From the NCBI GenBank assembly GCA_001724265.1, contig MEDY01000065.1, positions 35,702 to 99,701 of the forward strand: a stretch of DNA of 64,000 bases. Reading direction: 5' to 3'. The stretch comes from Rhizaria sp. SCN 62-66. Its lineage: Eukaryota; Rhizaria, unplaced. The first letter of the stretch is position 1; the number at the start of each line of letters is the position of its first letter. A model generated the notes under the pieces. That model had not been told where the DNA came from. It saw only the letters and a program-made list of their open reading frames with translations, and ran no database searches. Shown here piece by piece: positions 1 through 9,700 of this stretch. The translations under genes and the position numbers were made by a program.

Positions 1-1395
1 GAGCCCGCCGTCCCAGACCAGGAGCGAGCCGCGCTCGGTGCCGGAGACGACCTTGCCGTCGGGCAGCTCGGTGAAGGCCGCGATATCCGAGAGCTCGACG
101 GCGCCGAACTTTCCGATCGCGCCCTGGAGCTTGAGGCCCGTGAAGGTGCGCGACATCTGCCAAAAGCGGATGTGGCCCTGGCCCGAGGTCTGCAACCGCG
201 CCTCGTTGCGGGGCGAGAACTGGACGCGGAAGACGTCCTGTGAGAACGCCTTTGTGCGAAGCGTGACGCGCTCGTTGGCCCAGTCCCAGAGCACGAGCGA
301 GTAGTCGGGCGCGGCGCCCACGGACGCAAGCTTGGAGCCCGACGGGGAGAAGGTGACCGATGTAAAGGCGAGCTCGGTGCCGCCGCGGAGGATGCGCACG
401 ACCTGCAACGCGGGCCAGGAGTAGATGTAGATGTTGGGCCGCGAGCCCGTCTCGGCGACGGCGAAGTACTGCTTCGACGGGTGCACCGCGACGGCGCCCA
501 CGCCGGCGCCGGGGGACTGGTCGTGGCCGAAGACGATCTCCTGCTTGCCGGTGAAGAGGTCGAGCGTCTGCACCGTGTGGCCCACGGCGAACAGGAGCAC
601 GCCGACATCGATGTAGTGCAGGTTGGCGCGGCGGTGGCACTCGAGGCCGAAGGAGCGGTGCAGCTGCAGGTGCTCGGGCGGCAGCTCAAACACGCGCGGG
701 TGGCGCGAAAGCTCGGACGCGTCGTCCGGGTAGACAAACGACGCCGGGAACGAGGACGAGGTGGCCGTCATGGCCGCATCCGAGTCCAGGGTGCTGCTAG
801 AGCTGGAGCTGGAGCTGGAGGTAGCGGAGAAAGAGGACGATGAGGGTGAGGCGGCCGGCATGGGCGCGGGCTTACTGTGAGAAGGAGAGGGTGAAGGGGA
901 AGCAGAGCTGGCAGCAGGCGCAGGCGCAGCGGCAGCGGCCGTCGCAGCAGCGGCGGCAGCAATCGCGGCGGCAGCAGCAGCCTCAGCCTCGGGGTTAGAC
1001 TCAGCCTCAAATTCAGCGTCCGTGTCAGCGTCCGCATCACCGTCGGCAGCAGCCGTAGCCTGGGCATCGGCAGCAGCGTCTGCGTCGACGTCGGGGTCAA
1101 AGGACGCACCGCCGCCGCCGCCGCCATTCATGAGAGCACGATCGTCGTTGTTGTCGTTGCCGTTATCGTCGTTGCCGTAGTACGCGTCGCCCTCAACGCC
1201 GGAAGCAGGGGGAAGGTCATAGCCGTCCGCGTCAGGATCGGCATCGGCGTCGGGGTTGTTGGCGTCATAGTACTGACCGCCGTCGTCGCCGCCGTCGTCG
1301 CCTTCGAAGACGTTGTTGTTGTGGAGGTAGTTGTCGCCGTCGTGCTCGCCCAGGCCCACCTCATCGAGGGGACTGCGGGGAGGAGACGAAGACAT
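1..1395 (-). CDS. CFAP44: CFAP44 (WDR52), cilia- and flagella-associated WD-repeat protein, N-terminal part
   Basis: Partial gene: 465 codons from ATG 1393-1395 run open to the window edge, so the C-terminus is missing. Residues 1 to about 215 are low-complexity and acidic (Asp/Asn/Gly, then Ala and Ser runs). From about residue 225 a WD-repeat region starts. It contains blocks typical of CFAP44, for example QDVFRVQFSPRNEARLQTSG, GHIRFWQMSRTFTGLKLQG and ELPDGKVVSGTERGSLLVW, which I recognise from the animal and algal proteins. In the family CFAP44 works with CFAP43 in the tether/tetherhead complex of axonemal inner-arm dynein f, so the gene implies a motile flagellum. The ATG at 1395 is preceded by AT-rich non-coding sequence. 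Family assignment is firm, but the first 200 residues are lineage-specific and the exact start is less certain. Confidence 0.9.
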   Translation of the reverse strand, partial: MSSSPPRSPLDEVGLGEHDGDNYLHNNNVFEGDDGGDDGGQYYDANNPDADADPDADGYDLPPASGVEGDAYYGNDDNGNDNNDDRALMNGGGGGGASFDPDVDADAAADAQATAAADGDADADTDAEFEAESNPEAEAAAAAAIAAAAAATAAAAAPAPAASSASPSPSPSHSKPAPMPAASPSSSSFSATSSSSSSSSSTLDSDAAMTATSSSFPASFVYPDDASELSRHPRVFELPPEHLQLHRSFGLECHRRANLHYIDVGVLLFAVGHTVQTLDLFTGKQEIVFGHDQSPGAGVGAVAVHPSKQYFAVAETGSRPNIYIYSWPALQVVRILRGGTELAFTSVTFSPSGSKLASVGAAPDYSLVLWDWANERVTLRTKAFSQDVFRVQFSPRNEARLQTSGQGHIRFWQMSRTFTGLKLQGAIGKFGAVELSDIAAFTELPDGKVVSGTERGSLLVWDGGL

Positions 1396-2205
1396 CTCCG
1401 GAGAGGCTGCGCAAGAAAGGGACAACGTTGGCAAAAGCGCAAAATCAGATCGCAGAGAGTGTGAGAGGTGTGCAAAAGGGAGTTGTTAAGGCTTTCCACT
1501 GGCTTGTCGGTGGGGTTGACCATCCAGATGCCAGTGCAGAACACAGGCAGGGCGTGCTTTGAATAGAAAACGAAAATTTGATCATAAGAGTAGATATGTC
1601 GAAACGTATTATAGCTGTGAACAAAGCGCACTGGATTTTTAAATGATGCAAAATCCTGTCGGAAAGATCGGCCGTTTTGAAAACGGTCGGGGTGGAGCCC
1701 ACGGTCAGTAACGACCGCGAGAGGTCAACGCCGCTGGTTCTTCGCACATCTATACCGCACTAACGCGCCGCAGGTGTTGCACACGCTTTGTAATTTAGAT
1801 GTTTCGAGTGATTTTTTTTACTGTATTTTTACTCTCTGCGTCTAAGGCGTCTCTTTTGTGACGGTTATGTCTCAAACCAGGTGTCCCTCCGCCCTCCCTT
1901 TTAACCGTTCGCTCACCGCGTCCTTACCCTTTTTGCCACGCCGCTCCCTGCAGTCTCCCGTCCGGCCACCGGGTCATCAGCCTTGCCCTCTTGGCTGTCT
2001 TCCCTTTCCGCCGCCCCGCGCCTCCGTACCTAGGCCCGGAGTTCCGCCCCGCCCCGTTTCGCGTCCAGAGCTCGCACCGCAGCGGTCCCGTCCCTGCCTT
2101 GCTTCTCTCGCTCAGCCGCTCACAGAGACACCTCGTCTAGCACACTCGTCGCTTCACGCCGTTGCCGCAGCCCCCGTTGCTGCTGCCCGTTTCGCGCTCG
2201 TCCCG
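1396..2205. other. Divergent intergenic region between CFAP44 and the membrane-protein gene
   Basis: No gene is supported. The left half is AT-rich with a run of eight T's near 1810 and would hold the promoters of both flanking genes. From about 1880 to 2205 the plus strand is strongly pyrimidine-rich. An open frame from ATG 1867 is in frame with the downstream gene, but it encodes only a Pro/Arg/Ser/Leu-rich stretch, so I read it as leader rather than coding sequence. Confidence 0.5.
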
Positions 2206-3100
2206 ATGCTGGCCCCCGTGCTGCTGGCAGCGCCAAGCCTGCTGCTGTACCGCGTCCCCAACGACATCTTCATCGCCTCCGCCGTCTGCCTGGGCTTCTA
2301 CATCGCCATCGTCGCGCTCCGCCTCGTGTACATGTCGGCGGAGAACCCACGGATGTGGCACCATGAGGAAACCGCGCGCGCCGCCTGGTCGATCCCGGTG
2401 CTCCGCGTGACGGCCATCCTGGCGCTCATCTGCGCGCTCTTCCTCATCGGCCGCGTCGACATCTCGCTCACGCGCTGGATGTTCAACCCCATGTCGCTCA
2501 ACAAGGGCTCGTGGAACATTATCCGCGTTATGGTCTCGCTTGTGCTGCCTATCTGCGCCGCGCTCATCAACACGAACCCGGTGTTCCGCATCTTCTCGGC
2601 CTTCGCCTTCCCGGCGTTGGGCATGATGGACCTGCTTAGCCAGGTCGACATCGCCGGACAGATCTACTGCATCGACCAGGTACGGCGCTCGACTACGACG
2701 CAGCGCGCGTTTCATCACGACTTGGTATAGCTCATCCTTTGTGTTTCGTTTTGTATCATTGATTGCCTCCTCGATATTTCACTTTATTCGCTCACATTCT
2801 TCTCTTGTTTCTTTTTGCTAATTTTTACTTTGCGTGCTCGCTAAACAGGGCACGTGTGCGGATAGCAACGGCCTGTCGACGTTGTACCTGTGGATGTACC
2901 GCGACCTGGTCGGCATCATGCTTAACGTCTGCGGCACCACGCTCTCCTGGTACCTCTGGGGCTGGCTCGGCTTCTGCACCAACGAGATCTACATCCCGCG
3001 CTACGAGCACCGCGTGCTCACCGCGGAGCTCTCGGGCATGAAGCTCAAGAAGCGCAAGGTGCGCCGCCGCCTTGGTGACGGTGAATTTATTGACTGGTGA
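2206..3100 (+). CDS. Unknown multi-pass membrane protein, 241 residues, two exons
   Basis: I do not recognise the family. Exons are 2206-2679 and 2849-3100, joined in phase 0 (donor GTACGG, acceptor AACAG), with a TGA stop. Hydrophobic segments lie near residues 1-15, 21-43, 62-82, 104-122, 126-144 and 176-200, giving five or six membrane spans. There is an acidic/His loop near residue 50, and a short basic C-terminal tail of Lys/Arg residues ends in an acidic-aromatic tip. Cysteines in the loop around residues 155-161 span the exon junction. The start at 2206 was chosen because the upstream in-frame extension, back to ATG 1867, is a pyrimidine-rich Pro/Arg-rich stretch that looks like leader. 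Function is unknown. Splice signals and third-position GC bias support it as a real gene. Confidence 0.75.
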
Positions 3101-3838
3101 ACGGAAACAACACCACAAACAACAACATGTACACGATCATCTGCTTAAAGTGTACGTGTAGTACTAAGACGACTAACTTGCCTTTAAAATGAGGTTTCGT
3201 TGTTTGAAACCTAAGCCTAGGTGAAGCAAAAGGTCGCTGCAGGGCCATTATTGCCCCAAATACGCCCCTTTTTAAACTCTTAAGTTCTCTTCTTCTCTCG
3301 GTGTCGGTGGCAGTCAAGTCTGATTCACCAGCCGCGTGAGTTGTATATGAGTTTGTTTTGTCTTTAAGCTCAAGCAATAAAATATAAACTAGTAAGTCTT
3401 ACAATATGATGTATAATCGTAAAATCAAACGTTTTTCATGTGGGTGGTCTTGATATACACTTAACTCAGCGCTCTTTGTTGTCGCGGTGCAGACGCTCAG
3501 CGAGCTGACAGGTCCGACCTACCGGCGGCTTCTCGAAACGTCAACTTGAAAAAAATATCACACATTGAAAAGTTTGGATACGAGCCATTTTACCCTCGCA
3601 TGATTGAAAATGACAAGCAATTTGCCTTGAATCTGTTCATACTTACCTCTTCTAAAAATATACTTCAAGATGTAACGTCTTGGTTGCGTAACAGGTACAC
3701 CAAAGCTTACCCCCTCTCAGCCGCTGACTCTCACGCATCTGACACTTGTCGTTTCCCTCTGCTCCACCGCTTCCTGTCCTAGAACAAGCAACCTCTCCCC
3801 AACATAGTAGCCCTGTGGTCGTCCCTCACTTTTCCACA
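3101..3838. other. Intergenic spacer with a perfect inverted repeat
   Basis: AT-rich spacer. A perfect 7-bp inverted repeat (AGGTTTC at 3192-3198, GAAACCT at 3206-3212) with a 7-nt loop lies about 90 nt after the stop of the membrane-protein gene. It could act in 3'-end formation. A 78-codon open frame at 3546-3782 has AT-rich codons unlike real genes here and is not called. Nothing else is seen. Confidence 0.4.
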
Positions 3839-6326
3839 ATGGCCTCCGTTGCTTCGTCTTCATCCTCCGCGTTGTCTGTGCACAACACAGCCTCCCGCGC
3901 ACCAGTGGCGACCACTGTGTCGGTGAGCCCGGCAACGGCGAAGCTCGTCTCGCTCTCAAGCCGCCTTCTCCGCGAGATCAACGGCGAGCTTGACGCCTCT
4001 ACGTCGACATCTGTGTCCGCGTCCGATTCCCCGAATGGCGTGAGCAGCTTTGCGGCGCGCCTCAAGACATTCGTCTGGAAGCGCAGCGCGATCTGGAGTC
4101 CCCGCGGCGGCGAGCTCTCTCTCCCGCCCAACGGCGCTGCCGCCGCTCTACACGCCGATGGCAGCGAGGTCGTCGCACTACCGTTTCCCGTGGCGGACCC
4201 GGCGGAGCTGGAGGCGATTCTGTCCGACTCCGAGGTCGTGGCTCGTATGCAAGCGGGCGTGAGCGCCGTGTCCCGCTCTGTGCTTCCGCTGCTGCAGCAG
4301 ATCGACGCCGCATTCATCGCCATCACTAAGGAGCAGCAGGCGCGGCCCCGGCGCAGCGGCGCGACGGCGCAGCTTGCCGTGCCGCCCTCGACCTTCCACA
4401 TCGGCCTCGCCTACCGTGCCATCAAGCAAGAGCTCAAGTACGTAATGTCACGACTTGAAGTGAAAATGACTTTCGTCGCCGCACTCGTCTTTCACTGAAT
4501 ATATTTGTTTTAGCACATGTTTGTACCTTCATTATGTGTGATTCTCACAAATCAAGCCCACTTCTTACTTGTTTTCTCTTTTTCCTTCGCCTCTCTGCTC
4601 TGTGTCTCGCAGCGACTCAATCGAGAACTTCGGCAAGTGCCGCAACGAGTTCATCTCGTCGCTGCGCTGTCCATCCGCGCGCACTGAGGCCCGCGACGGC
4701 ATGGCGGTGCTGTTCGAGCGCGTCGAAGACTGGTTCGGTCGCCTGGAGGCCCTCAGCAGCTTCTGCAAGCCGGACCCTGTCCCGGTGGCCCCCGTCGCGC
4801 TCGCCGCCTCGGTCCCCGGCCAGCCCGCCGCCGCGGCCGCGGCCGCGTACGGTCAACACGCGCACGGGCACGCCGCGGTGGGCGTGACCGAGTTCGTGGA
4901 CATGCTCGCGCCGGAGACGACGGCGGAGCACGAGGCGTTGGGCGTGCGCATCTCGCAGTGGGTGGACCAGGGCCGCTTCATGGTCAAGGTCGAGAACGTC
5001 GGCGCGCACCGCGTGCATCTCACCGACGGGCTCATCACCATGCCGCAGCGCCACGTCACCGCGATTTGCCGCGACTCGGTCGGCGCCGGGCGCCGCGGTC
5101 GCCGCGGGCACCGCGACGGGCACAACGGCAGCCGCGCTCGCGGGCCCAGCGGCGGCCGCGCTCGCGGCGGGCACCGCCACGGCCAACACAGCGACACTGA
5201 CAGTGACAGCGGCAGCAATGAAGGCCGCAGCGAGAGCGACAGGCATGACAACAGCAGCGACGATGAGGGCGACAACGACGACCTGGACGGGAAGAAGTGG
5301 CTGGACCTGGTGCACATCGACCGCGTGCTGACGCCCTTCCCGCAGCGCCAGGCCAACATCCGCGCGCGCATCGCGCAGGCGCAGCAGCGCCTCGCCGCGT
5401 TCCCGACCTTCCAGAGCACGCTGCGCGGCGTGTCCGACTCGGCGATCGTCACCGCGGCGGGCTACGCCGTCCCGCTGGCGGACGCCGCGGCCGTGCGCCG
5501 CGAGGAGGAGAGCTGGCGCGCGCAGCGGGAGCTCGACCTCGCGCAGGTCGCCACTGGTGCCGCCGAGATGGAGACGCCCGCGTTCATCTGCTTCGCCTTT
5601 GCGCCGTCGGGCGCCTCGGTCAACACGGCCGCCGCGGAGCTCGAGGCGCGCGAACAGCGCCGCCGCCGCGCGGCCGCCAAGGCCGCCGCCAAACAGACCG
5701 CTGGCGCGGAGGTTGGCGCTAAGTACAATGGCAGCGGCAAGCGCATCAAGGCCGCGACTGCGACAGACGGCGCCGGTGCGGCTGAGCCCGCGGCTGGCAA
5801 GGGCGCCGCAGTGCCTACCGGCAGCCTGCTCCGCGGCCCCGGCGCCAGCAGCAACGGCAATAGCGCTGACGTTGACTTCGGCGACGGCGACGGCGAGTTC
5901 GAGGGCGACGACGAGAACCGGGGGATTGTGCAGCTTGCCGGCCGCCGCACTCACGGCGGCAACGCCAAGGGCCTGGGCAACAGCAACCTCGCTGGCGCAG
6001 GCGTTGGTGTGAGCGGCGGGCTTGTCAAGCCCAAGCTCGACAACACTGCGACTGCAACTGGGGTGTTGTCGCAGGAGTCGCCCCGCAAGCGGTCGATCCG
6101 CGACACCTCCGACTCGGGCGCCGGCGACAGCGACGACGACGGCGACGGCAGCCTGAGTCGCAGCAGCGGGCGCAGCAGCGGCAGCAGCACTGCAATGAGT
6201 GATAGCGACGAAGCCGCGGTGGCCGCAGCAAACAACAACAACAACAGCAGCCGCAGCAGGAGCCGTGTTGCGCGGGAGCCGCGGCCGATCATGTCATCGA
6301 GCTTCAAGGTCCGCGTCATCGTCTAA
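3839..6326 (+). CDS. Unknown low-complexity protein, 770 residues, two exons
   Basis: No family recognised. Exons are 3839-4437 and 4613-6326 (donor GTACGT, acceptor TCGCAG, phase 2), with a TAA stop. Residues 1-50 are Ser/Ala-rich. Residues about 50-270 are the most ordered part, with predicted amphipathic helices around LLREINGELD, AIKQELKNDSIENFGKCRNE and LFERVEDWFGRLEALSSFC. Then come a basic RG/RH-rich stretch near residue 370, an acidic Ser/Asp stretch near residue 410, and a second ordered block (KKWLDLVHIDRVLTPFPQRQ onward) to about residue 530. The last 200 residues are disordered, with Gly, Ser, Asp and Asn runs and a basic tip. The RG-rich and alternating charged segments would suit a nucleic-acid-associated protein, but that is inference only. 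An in-frame extension upstream of 3839 exists; I chose the ATG that follows CCACA. Confidence 0.75.
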
Positions 6327-6705
6327 GCGTGTATTATGTGTAAGCACTGCATGTGCTTACATTGCAGATATGATAATCACAAAGTACAGGTAACAATAGC
6401 AGCGTGTTACTCTGTAACAACATGCAACATGCAAATTTTGCTTTGAACGATTGCATGCGCACAAGTGTATGAATTAACTTGATAAGCATCGGGGGAAAGA
6501 AGAACAGTAGCAAATGTATTGACAAAGAAGGTCGACGCAGAATAAGTTCGCGCCGATAAAAATAAACGTAAATGAAACTCAATTCAGCTAAACATACCAC
6601 ACTGTAGGTTAAATAAACCTCCCTCAGTCTGACGAACAGTCAGGATAACGGCACTGCATTGCTGCTCCGTATTGCCTCGCTCACCGATACTCGTGGGCAC
6701 CTCAC
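6327..6705. other. Convergent 3' spacer
   Basis: AT-rich region between the 3' ends of two convergent genes. It probably contains both polyadenylation regions. No RNA gene or open frame of interest is seen. Confidence 0.5.
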
Positions 6706-9700
6706 TCACTCGGCGACGTCGTCGTCGGTCTCCTCCCTGATCTTGTGGAGCCCCGAGCGCACGACGAGCTCGTGCAGGCGCCGCTGCGAGGCCGAGCTGC
6801 GGCCCGCCTTAAGCGCCGCCAGCGGGCTCGCGCCAGGCGCCAGCGCCAGAGGGGCGGAGATGATGGGTGCCACGCTGGAGCCGGAGCCTGAGTGGGCGTG
6901 TCCTGGCGGCGCAAGGTGGTGCCCGTAGCCGTGGCCGTGGCTGTGGCCGTGGCCGGACGGCGACGCGCCGGCGCTGCCGCCGGGGCGCGAGGGCAGACTG
7001 CCGCCGCGGGGCCGCGCGGGGGCGCTGCAGTCGCCGAGACTGCGCCTGCTCGTCACGTCGTCGTCGTCGTCGTCGTCGCCGTAGCCGTTGTCGTCGCCGT
7101 CATCGTAATCGTTGTTGTCGCCCGAGGAAGAGCACTCGCCGCCGTCGTCGCCGTCGTTATAGGCGCCGAGGCTGTGAGAGTGCGAGCGCTGGTTGTGGTA
7201 GCTGTCCACTTCGTCGTGGTACTCGTAGTCGCCGTAGGGGTCGTACGCGTCGCCGCCGCCGCCGACGCCGCCGCCGCCGCCCGCACCCAGGATCCCGCTG
7301 CCGCCGCAGTCGATGTCGTAGTATGAGTCCAGCGCGGCGCGGGAGCGCGACGAGTGCAGACTCGGCGGCCGCGGCAGGCGGGCGAAGGCCTCGGCGGCCG
7401 GGTCCGTCGGCTGCGAGGACGACTGCTGCAACGACTGCAGCTGCTGCTGGGACTGAGACTGAGACAGGGACTGTTGAGGCTGGTGTTGGAGTTGCGTGTA
7501 CTGAGGGGCCGCGTCGGTGAAGCTTGCCGGCGCCGCCGTGGTCACAGGGCCTGTCGCAGCGCCAATTGCAAAGACTGAGACTGTGGAAGGGCTGGATAGC
7601 GGCAAGGGCACAGTCGCGGGCTCCGTCGATGCGGAGGTCACGGTGACGGTAAACGCTGCCACTGACGCTGGCGCAGGCGCGAGAGACGCGGGAATGTTAA
7701 TGTCACTGCCAAAACTGGCACTGCCAGCGTTGACGTCAGAGTGTGTCACGCCACGACTGGTTGAGTTGTAGTGAATTGCACCGGGAGACAGCGTGGCCAA
7801 GCCTGCGACCAACGCGGTGACCGCTTTCGTGGTTGGGGACAAGACGGCAGCGAGAGACACAGCAGAGGATGTGGGCGCAGCAGTGGTGATACTGGTACTG
7901 CTGGGCACCTAAGGCTGTGGTGGTGGCTGCGACTGGGACTGGGCCTGTGAGCCGCTGTTGCTGATGATTGTGGTACCAAAAGACGACGGAGCCGCCTACA
8001 ACTGTTGCGGCTTAGCAGCATCGCTAGCACTCGCAGGTGTACTGACTGCAGGCTTCGTACCATCGGACTTCGCAACAGCAGCAAGAGCAGCAGCAGCAGC
8101 AGCAGCCGTAGCAGCCGTAGCAGCCGCCGTAGCAGCGGCGTCCGCGCTACTATTAGTGCTGCCGTCAGTGATGTCGTGGTCCTTGTTGTTGTTATCGTTG
8201 TTGCTGTCCGCGTGGTCGCGCGCGAGGTCCGGGCAGCGCATCGCGCGCCTCATGGCCGCCGCGGCCTCGTCCGCAGGCAGGTAGCGCACCACCTCAAGCA
8301 GCCAGCGGCCGACGGCCTCGGAGTCGACGCCCGCGGCCGCCGCGGCCGAGGACGCGGCGCGCGCCGCAAGCACGAGGCTGCTGGGGCTAGCGCCGAGCCC
8401 GGGGCCCGCGCCGGAGGCCGAGTCCTTGCCCTCGCGCCCGCGGCGCCGGCTGCGGCCGCTCTTGCCGCTCTTGCGCCTGCGCCGAGACCCGTCGCCGTTG
8501 TCGCTGCTATCGCTATCATACACGTCATATTCACTGCTGCTGACCTTGCTGTTGCTGCCGCCGTCAACGACACCTGCGCTCTCGGCAGAGTTGCTGTTGG
8601 CAGTGGCTGCGCCAACGCTCGCGTCAGGGTTGTTGTCGTTCTTGTTGGAGTCCGAGACCTGCTCGTACACAGCCATCTTGGGGTTGTCGACCGCGGGCGG
8701 CGCCGAAGGGAACTCAAGCCGCCGGCCACCGGAGCCGAAGAGAAAGCGCAGCAGCGCGAAGTACGACGGCCGCAGCAGCAGCACGGGCCACGTGAGGTAG
8801 GCCGTCAGCATCACACCCGAGGAGATGGCGAAGAGCAGCTCGGGGAAGAGTCTCGGCGTGCGGGGCAGCCACGGCACTGCCGACAGCGGCGTGCGCACGA
8901 ACCCGCGGCCGGCCTTGACCGCGGCGGAGGCCGCAGCAGTCGCGGCGGCCACGGCTGGGGAGGACGCGGACGCAGCGCGCGCGGCGGCAAAGGTGGCCGC
9001 GGCGGCGCGCGCCCCGGCGGGCGTGGCGCCCCAGCGCGCAAAGCACATGGCCTTGAGGCAGTGCGAGGCGGAGAAAAGCGCGAGCTCAATGCGGCGCTCC
9101 TTCTTCTCGAACAGCACGGCCGCCAGCGCGGAGAGCCCCACAGACAGCGGCATGGTAAGGTGATGGAAGCTCAGCGCGTGCAGCCGCGATGATAGCCACA
9201 GGCGCGGCGCCGCGCCCAGGGATGACGCGACGGCAGCGGCGGCCGCAGCGGCGGCGTGCGCGTTGGGCGGCTGCGCGAGCGCGCGCGCGGGGGCCGGCGC
9301 GACGCCGCGCGCGAGCGCGGTGATGACCCCGCGCACAGCGCAGGCGGCGGCGTAAGCGCCCACGGTCATGGTGCCGAAGAAGAGCGAAGAGCGTGCGATG
9401 TTGAGCAGCAGCGACTTGAGCGCGGCCGTGATCGCGGCGCGGCGGTCCTTGGCGCGCGCCAGCCCGCGCGCGCGGAACACGAGCAGCGGGATAAGGTACA
9501 CGGGCAGGTACGTCTTAAGCGCGGTCTTGAGCACCGAGGGGATCTGCTCCAGGTGCCCGCGCACGCAGCTGTGCGGGTTGTTGGCGTGCAGAACCTGGCA
9601 CGCAAGCGAGTGGCGGTCGTGCAGGCTGTACAGCTGCGGCTGGTTCTTGGTGGCGCGGAAGGCGTTGGCCACGCGCACCAGGTCGTCAGGCAGCAGCGAT

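Noticed and set aside
1867-2205. In-frame N-terminal extension of the unknown membrane protein
   Set aside because: Pyrimidine-rich, Pro/Arg/Ser-rich, and lacking the codon bias of the following exon; taken as 5' leader.
3546-3782. 78-codon open frame in the spacer
   Set aside because: AT-rich codons, no splice signals at its ends, no family resemblance.
7909-8060. Intron from GTACGA (8060) to CTTAG (7909) in the TMEM135-like gene
   Set aside because: The donor fits the local consensus, but the join shifts the frame and ends in TGA after about 57 codons, abandoning a 400-codon frame with clear coding bias. It is kept only as an alternative to UAG readthrough.
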